A stretch of 44,520 nucleotides of DNA. It comes from Sphingomonas paucimobilis NBRC 13935 (GTDB lineage Bacteria; Pseudomonadota; Alphaproteobacteria; Sphingomonadales; Sphingomonadaceae). The DNA lies in contig NZ_BBJS01000059.1 in assembly GCF_000739895.2 (NCBI RefSeq), positions 1 to 44,520 of the forward strand. Direction: 5' to 3'. Made by a program: the position numbers and the translations under genes. Below, in pieces: positions 8,656 to 15,849 of the stretch (the stretch's first letter is position 1; every line of letters starts with the position of its first letter). The notes beneath the pieces are model-generated. The model saw nothing but the letters and a program-made list of their open reading frames with translations, was not told the origin of the DNA and did no database searches.

Positions 8656-9764
8656 GGTTCGTCGGCGCCATGGCCCTGGGCCAGATACTCCTCCGAACGC
8701 ATCTCTTCCAACCGGCTGATCGTGCGCTCGAACTCAAATCGCCCATCTCCCGTTTCATAGAGTTCGGCGGGCTGCGCATCGGCTGCGGCGAGCAGCTTGA
8801 CCTTGTGCTCGTACAGCGCGTCGATCAGTTGAACGAAGCGCGCCGCCTCGTTGCGGTTCTCCGGCCCCAGCTTGGGGATGCCGACCAGGATGACGGTGTG
8901 AAAACGCCGCGCGACCGCCAGATAGTCCGCCGCCCCGCGCGCCTCGCCGCACAGCCGCTTGAACGAGAAGACCGCGACGCCCTTCAAAGCCTTGGGGACA
9001 TGCAGCACGCGCCCGCCGACCTTCAGGTCTTCCGAGGGGACATGCGCGGCATCCTCGACGGGATAGTCGGTCAGGCGGAAGAACGCCGCCGACAGCGTCA
9101 TCGTCGCCTTGGGCCCATTGGGCACCAGCCAGGTATCCAGCCGCCCCAGCCGGTCGCGCCGGTAATCGGTGGGACCGTTGAGCGCCAGCACGTCGAGCCG
9201 CTCCTCAATGAGCGCGATGAAGGGCAGGAAATGCTCGCGGTTGAGCCCGTTCTTGTAGAGGTCCTTAGGCGGCCGGTTGGAGGTGGTGACGATCGTCACC
9301 CCCTCCTCGATCAGCGCGGTGAACAGCCGCGACAGGATCATTGCGTCGGGGCTGTTGGTCACCATCATCTCGTCGAACGCAAGCAGCCGGGTTTCCTCGG
9401 CCAGTGCGGCAGCGACGGGGGCGATCGGGTCGCCGGCCTGCTTGGCGCGCTCGGTGGCGATCCGCGCGTGGACCTCCAGCATGAACTCGGCGAAATGGAC
9501 GCGTCGCTTAGGCTCGACCGCAACATGGTCGAAGAACAGGTCCATCAGCATCGACTTGCCGCGCCCGACATCGCCCCAGAGATAGACGCCCTTGGGCGCG
9601 GGTGCGCCCTTGCCGGTCAGCCGGGCAAAAAGGCCGGTCTTGCGCGGGGTTTCCAGCTCGGTCGCGAGCTGCTCGAGTCGCGCGGCGGCGGCGGCCTGTT
9701 CGGGATCGGGGCGAAGTTCCTGGGCGTCGATCAGGCGGCGATAGGCATTGAGGATATCGGGCAT
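8646..9764 (-). CDS. zapE: AFG1/ZapE family P-loop ATPase
   Basis: AFG1-like ATPase. The family includes E. coli ZapE, which binds FtsZ, and mitochondrial Afg1/Lace1, which acts in turnover of respiratory-complex subunits. The 372-residue protein has Walker A GDVGRGKS at 64-71, the family segment MDLFFDHV just after it, Walker B LLAFDEM and the sensor region TTSNRPP. Length matches bacterial ZapE. The ATG at 9764 gives MPDILNAYRRLI, a typical family start, although its RBS is poor; the frame runs up to 9968 through a repeat and is not coding there. It lies downstream of sdhB on the same strand but is cut off from it by a terminator and a MITE-like element. The neighbour fits an Afg1-like link to respiratory enzymes only loosely. 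Confidence 0.92.
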   Translation of the reverse strand: MPDILNAYRRLIDAQELRPDPEQAAAAARLEQLATELETPRKTGLFARLTGKGAPAPKGVYLWGDVGRGKSMLMDLFFDHVAVEPKRRVHFAEFMLEVHARIATERAKQAGDPIAPVAAALAEETRLLAFDEMMVTNSPDAMILSRLFTALIEEGVTIVTTSNRPPKDLYKNGLNREHFLPFIALIEERLDVLALNGPTDYRRDRLGRLDTWLVPNGPKATMTLSAAFFRLTDYPVEDAAHVPSEDLKVGGRVLHVPKALKGVAVFSFKRLCGEARGAADYLAVARRFHTVILVGIPKLGPENRNEAARFVQLIDALYEHKVKLLAAADAQPAELYETGDGRFEFERTISRLEEMRSEEYLAQGHGADEPLN

Positions 9765-9806
9765 GTTGGGGGCGATGTCTGCCCTACCCTCCCGGACGTC
9801 AACCCC

Positions 9807-9935
9807 ATTCCTCCCCTGCAAGGGGAGGTGGCAGCCCGTAGGGCTGACGGAGGGGTGGCACCGCCCGGTTGGGAATACCGCCCCTCTACTATGCTGCGCA
9901 TGGTCCCCCTCCCCAAGCACAGCTTGGGGAGGAAT
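9807..9935. repeat. MITE-like element with terminal inverted repeats, copy A
   Basis: A 129-base non-coding element bounded by ATTCCTCCCC (9807-9816) and GGGGAGGAAT (9926-9935). Near its left end it has GGCAGCCCGTAGGGCTGACG and near its right end TGGTCCCCCTCCCC; both segments recur with few changes at 40371-40494. It begins directly at the T run of the sdhB terminator. No open frame of its own is seen. Confidence 0.75.
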
Positions 9936-9960
9936 AAAAAAGGGGGCCGTTTCCGCCCCC
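9936..9960 (-). terminator. Rho-independent terminator after sdhB
   Basis: On the minus strand GGGGGC, loop GGAAACG and GCCCCC (9960-9942) are followed by TTTTTT (9941-9936). It lies 26 bases beyond the sdhB stop. The MITE-like element starts at its end. Confidence 0.88.
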
Positions 9961-9986
9961 TCTCCCATTCCATCGAACCAACCGAA

Positions 9987-10766
9987 TCAGATGATCCGCT
10001 CGGCTTCCATCTTCTTGATCTCGGCGATCGCCTTGGCAGGGTTCAGACCCTTGGGGCAGACATTCGCGCAATTCATGATCGTGTGGCAGCGATACAGGCG
10101 GAAGGGATCCTCCAGTTCGTCCAGACGCTCACCGGTCATCTCGTCACGGCTGTCGGCCAGCCAGCGGTAAGCCTGGAGCAGGATCGCCGGGCCGAGGAAC
10201 TTGTCGCTGTTCCACCAATAGCTGGGGCACGAGGTCGAGCAGCAGGCGCACAGGATACACTCATACAGGCCGTCGAGCTTGGCGCGGTCGTCGGGCGACT
10301 GGAGCCGCTCCTTGCCCGAGGGGGCGGGCGACACCGTCTGCAGCCACGGCTTGATCGAGGCGTACTGCGCGTAGAAATGGGTGAAGTCGGGGACCAGGTC
10401 CTTGACCACGTCCATATGCGGCAGTGGGGTGATGCGCACCTCGCCCTTCACATCCTCAATCGCGGTGGTGCAGGCCAGGCCGTTGCGGCCGTCGATGTTC
10501 ATCGCGCACGACCCGCAAATGCCCTCGCGGCACGAACGGCGGAAGGTCAGCGAGCTGTCCTGCTCGGCCTTCATCTTGATGAGCGCGTCGAGCACCATCG
10601 GGCCGCATTCGTCCAGATCGATCTCGAACGTATCGTAGCGCGGGTTCTGACCCGAATCGGGGTCGTAGCGATAGACCTTGAACTTCTTCAGGCGCCCCGA
10701 GGTGGTCGCCTTGTGCGTTTCGCCCTTCTTGATGACGCTGTTCTTCGGCAGGGCAAATTCGGCCAT
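9987..10766 (-). CDS. sdhB: Succinate dehydrogenase iron-sulfur subunit
   Basis: Electron-transfer subunit of complex II, passing electrons from the FAD of SdhA to ubiquinone at SdhCD. The 259-residue protein has the [2Fe-2S] ligands in CREGICGSCAMNIDG with a later Cys, the [4Fe-4S] motif CILCACCSTSCP, and the [3Fe-4S] region CHTIMNCANVCPKGLNP. Length is normal. The ATG at 10766 gives MAEFALPKNS; the frame extends further to 10829 without family likeness. The other subunits sdhC, sdhD and sdhA lie about 27 kb away on the opposite strand, so this gene must be expressed independently. It has its own terminator and a candidate promoter with a hairpin in the leader. Confidence 0.98.
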   Translation of the reverse strand: MAEFALPKNSVIKKGETHKATTSGRLKKFKVYRYDPDSGQNPRYDTFEIDLDECGPMVLDALIKMKAEQDSSLTFRRSCREGICGSCAMNIDGRNGLACTTAIEDVKGEVRITPLPHMDVVKDLVPDFTHFYAQYASIKPWLQTVSPAPSGKERLQSPDDRAKLDGLYECILCACCSTSCPSYWWNSDKFLGPAILLQAYRWLADSRDEMTGERLDELEDPFRLYRCHTIMNCANVCPKGLNPAKAIAEIKKMEAERII

Positions 10767-10787
10767 GGTCACAAACCCGCTGGATGG

Positions 10788-10805
10788 GCCGACAGGCATG
10801 TCGGC
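10788..10805. promoter_or_regulatory. Palindrome in the sdhB leader
   Basis: GCCGACA and TGTCGGC form a perfect 7-pair inverted repeat with a 4-base centre, lying 22-39 bases upstream of the sdhB ATG and between it and the candidate promoter. It may be an operator or an RNA hairpin; the binding factor, if any, is unknown. Confidence 0.4.
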
Positions 10806-10820
10806 AAAGGATCGCCCCCG

Positions 10821-10849
10821 CCGATACATGACAGGGGCGCTTGTCGCAA
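10821..10849 (-). promoter_or_regulatory. Candidate sdhB promoter
   Basis: On the minus strand TTGCGA (10849-10844) and TATCGG (10826-10821) are 17 bases apart. The -35 box matches consensus at four of six positions and the -10 at three. It is the best pair in the 109-base gap upstream of sdhB. Confidence 0.3.
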
Positions 10850-10875
10850 ATGTCTTGACCGATTTATGCGCGGCC

Positions 10876-11451
10876 TCAGATCACATCAAGGACGAGACCC
10901 AGCTCGCGCGCCTCCTCGGCGTCGATATACCAATTGCTACGCGCCTTTTCGCGTAGCGTCTCGAACGTGACCTTCGAGCCGTTGACGATGGCGCGGAAGC
11001 CCTCCTCCTGAATGAGGACAGACTGTTCGATCTCATGCAGCTTGGCCTTGAGCACCACGGGCAGGTTGGTGAGCGGGCCCGAAAGGTCGATGCTGCCGCT
11101 CATCTGCCGCTCGTGCAGCATCAACCGGGTGCCGCGCGTCAGAAAGCGATGCTCGACGGGAAAGGCGGACATTAGGGTCGCGCCGGCCGAATAGACCGCG
11201 ACCTTGCCCAGAAACAGCGTGTCGCGCCCGGTATAGTCACGCAACAGCCGGATCGAGTCGCCCATCGCTCGCGCCATCTCCGGGTCGCCGCCCAGCGTGG
11301 TGATCGACACGACCAGCGGCCCCTCGGCAGGCGCGGCGGCGAGCTGGTCCTTGAACCCGGCATACATCACCTCGTCCACCGTGCCGTAAAGCTGGATGTG
11401 CGGGCGGGCGAGCAGCGGATAGTTCACCGCGTTGTTGGGCTGGTCATGCAT
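10876..11451 (-). CDS. ClpP-like serine protease domain protein
   Basis: The 191-residue protein has the ClpP/crotonase fold pattern: VVSITTLGGDPEMARAMGD near 47-65, a candidate nucleophile Ser88 in VYSAGATLM, His113 in RLMLHER, and a C-terminal WYIDAEEARELGLVLDVI like the end of ClpP with the third catalytic residue. The GQAASMG environment of true ClpP is replaced by YSAGATL, so this is a divergent paralogue and not the housekeeping protease. No ClpX or ClpA gene is nearby. The ATG at 11451 (MHDQPNN) is chosen because sequence above it lies in a palindromic repeat. It stands alone between sdhB and phhA. Its substrate and whether it needs a chaperone are unknown. Confidence 0.78.
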   Translation of the reverse strand: MHDQPNNAVNYPLLARPHIQLYGTVDEVMYAGFKDQLAAAPAEGPLVVSITTLGGDPEMARAMGDSIRLLRDYTGRDTLFLGKVAVYSAGATLMSAFPVEHRFLTRGTRLMLHERQMSGSIDLSGPLTNLPVVLKAKLHEIEQSVLIQEEGFRAIVNGSKVTFETLREKARSNWYIDAEEARELGLVLDVI

Positions 11452-11506
11452 GGTGCATGCGAACCGGGGGTGCGGGATAAGGTTCCGGTTCGGGGGTTTG
11501 GGGCGT

Positions 11507-11593
11507 GGCCTTCGACTTCGCTCAGGCTGAACGGAATGAGGGAAATAGGCCTGATCATCCAACAGTCATTCAGGCTGAGCGACGTCGAAGGCC
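11507..11593. repeat. Inverted repeat of the CTTCGACTTCGCTCAGGCTGA type
   Basis: Arms 11507-11539 (beginning GGCCTTCGACTTCGCTCAGG) and 11566-11593 (ending CGACGTCGAAGGCC) are inverted copies with a few mismatches and a small insertion in the left arm. It fills the gap between phhA and the ClpP-like gene. Repeats of this kind are frequent in sphingomonad genomes (general knowledge, not checked here). Confidence 0.7.
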
Positions 11594-11603
11594 AAGCGCA
11601 TCC

Positions 11604-12473
11604 CTATCCCAACTTCGCCTTCGCGTATTCCTGCGTCCCGCGCGTCACCACGTCATCCCCTTCGACGATCTCCGCGACCGGAATATCCGGCAACGCCTTG
11701 ATCTCGGCATAGAGCGGGGCGAAGTCCGTCTCCAACGTGGTCTTGAGCAGATCCTCGTAACTGGGGATCACGAAATAATTCTGCTGGAAATCGTCGATCC
11801 GATATTCCGTCCGCATCACACGGGCGAGGTCGAAGCCGATCCGGTTAGGGCTCGAATCCTCCAGTGCGAAGCGGCTTTCCGAATAGCTCGACACGATCCC
11901 CGCGCCGTAAATGCGCAGGTCGCCATCCTCGCGGACCAGCCCGAACTCAACCGTGTACCAGTAAAGCCGCCCCAGATATTTGAGCGCATCCATCCCCAGC
12001 GCGCGCTGCCCACCGCGCCCATAGGCCGCGAGATAATCGGCGAAGACCGGATCGGCGAGCATCGGGACATGGCCGAACACGTCATGAAAGACGTCGGGCT
12101 CCTGGAGGTAATCTAGCTGGTCGGGCCGCCGGATGAAATTGCCCGCGACGAAGCGGCGATTGGCCATGTGATCGAAGAAGACATCGTCGGGCACCAGTCC
12201 GGGCACCGCCACGACCTGCCACCCCGTCAGCCGCATCAGTCGCTCGGACAATTCCTCGAAATCGGGAATGCCGGGGCGCGATAGCTTGAGCACGTCGAGA
12301 CCGCGCAAATACGCCTCCGACGCCCGGCCCGGCAGCAACTGGGATTGGCGCGCGAACAGCCTATCCCAGGTCGCATGCTCCTCCGCCGTATAATGTTCCC
12401 ACCCCTGCGGGATGGTCCAGTCGGCTCCGGCGCCTTCGGGCGGGGCGGCGAGAACATGGGTATCCTGTGCCAT
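11604..12473 (-). CDS. phhA: Phenylalanine 4-monooxygenase
   Basis: Pterin-dependent non-heme iron enzyme that hydroxylates phenylalanine to tyrosine, the first step of phenylalanine breakdown. The 289-residue protein is a single catalytic domain, as usual in bacteria. The iron ligands are visible: His130 and His135 in DVFHDVFGHVPML and Glu176 in YWYTVEFGLV, spaced as in the Chromobacterium enzyme. The ATG at 12473 is the only sensible start. It is divergent from the DUF2459 gene with only 14 bases between the two ATGs, so its promoter must lie inside that gene. No pterin carbinolamine dehydratase (phhB) is adjacent. Confidence 0.96.
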   Translation of the reverse strand: MAQDTHVLAAPPEGAGADWTIPQGWEHYTAEEHATWDRLFARQSQLLPGRASEAYLRGLDVLKLSRPGIPDFEELSERLMRLTGWQVVAVPGLVPDDVFFDHMANRRFVAGNFIRRPDQLDYLQEPDVFHDVFGHVPMLADPVFADYLAAYGRGGQRALGMDALKYLGRLYWYTVEFGLVREDGDLRIYGAGIVSSYSESRFALEDSSPNRIGFDLARVMRTEYRIDDFQQNYFVIPSYEDLLKTTLETDFAPLYAEIKALPDIPVAEIVEGDDVVTRGTQEYAKAKLG

Positions 12474-12487
12474 GAGCGGAGCCTATC

Positions 12488-13186
12488 ATGATGATGGTGA
12501 CAAATGAAACCATATCGTGGCGACGGCTGGGCCGGGTTGCAAGAGGGGTGGCAGCGGCGATGGCGCTGCTCTTCGCCTGTTATTTTGCGGCAGGGCTGAC
12601 ACTTGGCGCCATCCCTCGCCGGACCGTCGCAATGCCGGCCGCCGCCGGGCCGGACGCGGTCACCATCTATGTCGAGTCGAGCGCGATCCACACCGCGATC
12701 ATCGTGCCCAAACAGGCGGCGGGGGTGGACTGGCGCGACTGGGCGCCGCCCCAGGATCTGCGCGATCCGCGCTATGCGGGCTTCCCCTTCCTTGCCATCG
12801 GCTGGGGCGAGGCGGGGTTTTTCCGCGAGACGCCGCATTGGCGCGATGTCCGGCCGGGGACGATCCTGCACGCCGCGCTGGGCAGCGACCGGACGCTGAT
12901 CCATGTCGACCATCTGCCGCTCCCCCGCGCCAATGGCGATGATGTGCGCAGGATCCGCCTGTCGCCCGAGGCGTATCATCGACTGGTCGCTTTCATCCGG
13001 GCAAGCTGGCGGCGCGGGGGACCACATTCTCCCGGCTATGACGTGTATGACGCCTTTTACGAAGCGAATGGCCGCTATAGCGCCGTGCATACCTGCAATA
13101 GCTGGACCGGCGATGCGCTGGCGGCGGCGGGGGTGCGGATGGGATGGTGGACGCCCTTCCCCTGGACGGTAATGCATTGGCTGTGA
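12488..13186 (+). CDS. DUF2459 (TIGR02117-type) membrane-anchored protein
   Basis: Protein of 232 residues and unknown function. Seen: a positively charged start, one membrane segment about 17-40 (ARGVAAAMALLFACYF region), then a periplasmic domain with HTAIIVP, a GWGEAGFF motif, and a conserved HTCNSW near the C-terminus. The latter two motifs mark the DUF2459 family, sometimes found near urease genes; none is here. The Cys in HTCNSW with the upstream His resembles papain-like hydrolases, but that is inference. Three ATG codons stand in a row; 12488 has GGAG six bases upstream. It overlaps the following hydrolase by GTGA, so the two are probably co-translated. Confidence 0.82.
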   Translation: MMMVTNETISWRRLGRVARGVAAAMALLFACYFAAGLTLGAIPRRTVAMPAAAGPDAVTIYVESSAIHTAIIVPKQAAGVDWRDWAPPQDLRDPRYAGFPFLAIGWGEAGFFRETPHWRDVRPGTILHAALGSDRTLIHVDHLPLPRANGDDVRRIRLSPEAYHRLVAFIRASWRRGGPHSPGYDVYDAFYEANGRYSAVHTCNSWTGDALAAAGVRMGWWTPFPWTVMHWL

Positions 13187-13884
13187 TCCCGCCGCCGTCC
13201 AAGGCGCTCTGGGCCGCCGAACTGCCCCGCGCATTGTGGATGGGCGCGACGTGGTGGCGGCACCGGGCAGAACTGGCCGCCGCGCCGCGTGGCGACGGGC
13301 GGACGGTGATGCTGCTGCCCGGCCTGTTCAACGGCGACGGGTCCAACATCCTGCTCCGCCGCTATCTGACCACCAAGGGTTATCGCACCCATGGCTGGGG
13401 GCTCGGTCGCAACCTCGGCGTGCGCAGTGTCGGGGCCCATGCCGAACATCTGATCGCCCGCATCGAAAAACTGGCGGAGCATGGCCCAGTCACGCTCGTC
13501 GGGGTCAGCCTGGGCGGGATCATGGCGCGGATGGTGGCGCAAGCGCGACCCGATCTGGTGGCGGGCGTCATCACCATCTCCTCGCCCTATGCCGGGCCGG
13601 CCCGCGCGACCAATGTCTGGCGCGTCTTCGAGCGGTTGACCGGCGAGCGGGTGGATGACCCGGCGGTCCTCGCGCGCTCGGCGGCGATCGCGGGGCCGCT
13701 CCCCTGCCCCTCGGCCGCGATCTGGAGCCGGAGCGACGGGCTGGTTGCCGGGATCATCTGCCGGGACGAGACGACTCCAGCGGTCGAAGTCCGCTCCAGC
13801 CATTTGTGGGTCCAGCACCGACCGCAGGTGCTGGCGGCGGTGGCGGCCATTCTCGCCGAATGGCCGTCCGTCAGCGATCAGTAA
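13183..13884 (+). CDS. Alpha/beta hydrolase
   Basis: Serine hydrolase of 233 residues, substrate unknown. Seen: strand and oxyanion segment TVMLLPGLFNGDGSN near 41-54, nucleophile elbow GVSLGG with Ser109, an acid candidate around SRSDGLV, and SSHLWVQHRP near the end with the catalytic His. The GTG at 13183 overlaps the TGA of the DUF2459 gene by four bases and fits translational coupling; an ATG at 13144 would give a 43-base overlap and 13 extra residues. Its stop overlaps the converging lipoprotein gene by seven bases. No signal peptide is visible, so it is likely cytoplasmic or weakly membrane-associated. Confidence 0.78.
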   Translation: MIPPPSKALWAAELPRALWMGATWWRHRAELAAAPRGDGRTVMLLPGLFNGDGSNILLRRYLTTKGYRTHGWGLGRNLGVRSVGAHAEHLIARIEKLAEHGPVTLVGVSLGGIMARMVAQARPDLVAGVITISSPYAGPARATNVWRVFERLTGERVDDPAVLARSAAIAGPLPCPSAAIWSRSDGLVAGIICRDETTPAVEVRSSHLWVQHRPQVLAAVAAILAEWPSVSDQ

Positions 13885-14186
13885 CCGGCGCGATAGCCGT
13901 CATAGCCCTGCTGGCTGGGTTGGCCCTGTGGCCCTTGCTGGCACTGTTCGGGATGCTTGCGGCACTGCTTTTCATAGTCCCGCCGCTCGCGACCTTCGCG
14001 CGCTTCCTTCTTGCGCATCTTGCGACCGTAATTGCGATCGGCCTCGTCCTGGCTGGTCGTCGTCCAGTCGACCACCTGACCCGCTGCCTGGAACGGGGCC
14101 TTCACGACGCTGGCGACCGTCTTGACGCAGCCTCCGGTCGTGAGCGGCAGGGTCAGGACGGCGAGTTTCAGGACGAGGTTACGCAT
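13878..14186 (-). CDS. Small basic lipoprotein, function unknown
   Basis: Predicted lipoprotein of 102 residues. A signal peptide (MRNLVLKLAVLTLPLTTGGC) ends in a lipobox with Cys20. The mature part has VVKAPFQAAGQVVDWTT, then a highly charged stretch about 48-76 rich in Arg, Lys and Glu, two Cys residues (QCRKHPEQC) and a Gln/Gly-rich tail. The VxKAPFxAxGxVxDxxTxSQxEAD pattern is a recurrent type in sphingomonads as I recall, but I cannot assign a role. The ATG at 14186 lies 14 bases after the glpQ stop, so it probably shares that transcript. Confidence 0.72.
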   Translation of the reverse strand: MRNLVLKLAVLTLPLTTGGCVKTVASVVKAPFQAAGQVVDWTTTSQDEADRNYGRKMRKKEAREGRERRDYEKQCRKHPEQCQQGPQGQPSQQGYDGYRAGY

Positions 14187-14200
14187 GGTCACGGGGTCTT

Positions 14201-15271
14201 TCAGCGGGCGCGCAGGAAAGCGTTGCGCGTTTCTACCCCGATTTGCGGGAAATCGGTGAAGAATCCGTCGATGCCCTGCCCCAGCGCGGCGCGAATTTCG
14301 CCCGCGACATCGCCATGCGCCTTGGGATCGGTCCCCCGGCGGAAGGCAGGCCGCACAAAATAATTTTCGGCGCGATAGGTCCAGGGATGGACGCGGAGCC
14401 CCGTCCGGTGGGCATCGGCGACCAGCGTCGTGGGCGCGTCGCCCTGCCACAGCATCGCCTTGTCCGGTCCGATCCCCCAGGCATAGGTCGCGACCTGCCT
14501 CATCCCTTCGGGCGTCATCATCGCGGCATAGGTCGGCGCGGCGCCATCCGCCGGACCGCCCTCGCCTGCCACGAGCTGGATCAGGCGGATGCCGGTTATC
14601 GTCTTCAAATGCTTGAGGTTGTTCACCTCGAACGACTGGATGAAGACGGGCGCGTCCGCCGTCGTCCAGCCCGCCTTGGTCAGCGCGGCGACCAGCGGGG
14701 CATCGGTGCCCTTGCCGATCGAGGCGAAATAGGTCGGGTGCTTGGTTTCGGGATAGATGGCGATGGCCCGCCCCAACTCCTTCGACCACTGCTTGGCAAG
14801 CGCGATGATCTCTTCCAGCGTGGGAATCTGGAACTGCCCGTCATAGGCGGTCGAGCGAAGCTGCGGCAGGCGTTCGCGGGCGCCCAGCGTCTTCAACTCG
14901 GCCAGCGTGAAATCCTCGGTGAACCAGCCGGTTTCGGTCTGGCCATCGATCGTCTTGGTCGTCTTGCGATCGGCGAATTCGGGATGCGAGGCGACATCGG
15001 TCGTCCCCGAAATCTCATTCTCATGCCGCGCGACGAGATGGCCGTCCTTGGTCGGCACCAGATCGGGCTCGATCACATCCGCGCCCTCACGGATCGCCAG
15101 ATCATAGGCGGCGAGTGTGTGCTCTGGCCGCTCCCCGCTCGCGCCGCGATGCGCGATGACGATAGGCAAGGAAAGCGGTTTCGACAGATCGGCGGACATG
15201 GCCTCAGACTGCCCCAAGACCAGTGCGGCGGCAATGAGAGTGGTTCGCAACGGGAAACGTGCGGAAAGCAT
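14201..15271 (-). CDS. glpQ: Exported glycerophosphodiester phosphodiesterase
   Basis: Hydrolyses glycerophosphodiesters to glycerol-3-phosphate and an alcohol in the periplasm, releasing phosphate-lipid fragments for uptake. The 356-residue protein has a signal peptide about 1-26, then a TIM-barrel GDPD domain with the catalytic and metal residues His41-Arg42 in AHRGASGERPEHT, Glu68 and Asp70 in EPDL, and His83 in RHENEISGTTDV. The length and the GTTDV motif match the GlpQ branch. The ATG at 15271 gives a good signal peptide. It is divergent from the aldehyde oxidoreductase operon with only 41 bases between starts, and is followed on the same strand by a small lipoprotein. Confidence 0.93.
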   Translation of the reverse strand: MLSARFPLRTTLIAAALVLGQSEAMSADLSKPLSLPIVIAHRGASGERPEHTLAAYDLAIREGADVIEPDLVPTKDGHLVARHENEISGTTDVASHPEFADRKTTKTIDGQTETGWFTEDFTLAELKTLGARERLPQLRSTAYDGQFQIPTLEEIIALAKQWSKELGRAIAIYPETKHPTYFASIGKGTDAPLVAALTKAGWTTADAPVFIQSFEVNNLKHLKTITGIRLIQLVAGEGGPADGAAPTYAAMMTPEGMRQVATYAWGIGPDKAMLWQGDAPTTLVADAHRTGLRVHPWTYRAENYFVRPAFRRGTDPKAHGDVAGEIRAALGQGIDGFFTDFPQIGVETRNAFLRAR

Positions 15272-15312
15272 GGCGTTTGTTCATCCAATTGTAATCCCAA
15301 GGGGATGCCGCG

Positions 15313-15849
15313 ATGCATTTCACAATCAATGGTCAATCCCATGACATCGAGGTCGATGTCCGCACCTCGCTGCTCGATCTGTGCCGCGAGCATCTCGGGC
15401 TGACCGGCTCGAAGAAAGGCTGCGATCATGGCCAGTGCGGCGCGTGCACGATGCTGGTCAACGGACGGCGGGTGAATAGCTGCCTGACGCTCGCCGTGAT
15501 GCATCAGGATGACGAGATCACCACGATCGAGGGGTTGGGCCAGCCGGGCAACCTCCACCCGATGCAGGATGCGTTCGTCCGCCATGACGGTTTCCAGTGC
15601 GGCTATTGCACGCCGGGGCAGATCTGCTCGGCGGTCGGGATGCTCGACGAGGTGAAGAAGGGCTGGCCGAGTCATGTCACCGAAGACCTCAGCCAGGCTG
15701 AGCTGACCGTCGAGGAAATCTCCGAGCGGATGAGTGGCAATCTTTGCCGCTGCGCCGCCTATCCCAATATCGTCGACGCGATCCGTGAAGTGGCGGGGCA
15801 AGGCGACCGCAATCCCAATGAAGATGTCGGCCGGGAGGTTGCGGCATGA
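15313..15849 (+). CDS. paoA: Aldehyde oxidoreductase, [2Fe-2S] subunit (PaoA/YagT-like)
   Basis: Iron-sulfur subunit of a xanthine-oxidase-family molybdoenzyme. The 178-residue protein has the plant-type cluster motif in GCDHGQCGACTML with a further Cys in NSCLTL, and the helical-domain cluster ligands in CGYCTPGQ and GNLCRC. E. coli PaoA carries a Tat signal for export; this protein starts directly at MHFTINGQ and has none, so the complex should be cytoplasmic. The ATG at 15313 has AAGGGG eight bases upstream. It overlaps paoB by ATGA. The operon paoABC-xdhC-mocA provides enzyme and cofactor maturation together. The substrate is not readable; aromatic aldehydes are the substrates of the E. 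coli enzyme. Confidence 0.9.
   Translation: MHFTINGQSHDIEVDVRTSLLDLCREHLGLTGSKKGCDHGQCGACTMLVNGRRVNSCLTLAVMHQDDEITTIEGLGQPGNLHPMQDAFVRHDGFQCGYCTPGQICSAVGMLDEVKKGWPSHVTEDLSQAELTVEEISERMSGNLCRCAAYPNIVDAIREVAGQGDRNPNEDVGREVAA

Noticed and set aside
9807..9935. Copy A as a riboswitch or structured RNA
   Set aside because: A related element with a different middle stands at 40371-40494, which fits a repeated mobile element better.
8646..10766. zapE and sdhB as one operon
   Set aside because: A clear terminator and a MITE-like element separate them, although the order may be conserved.
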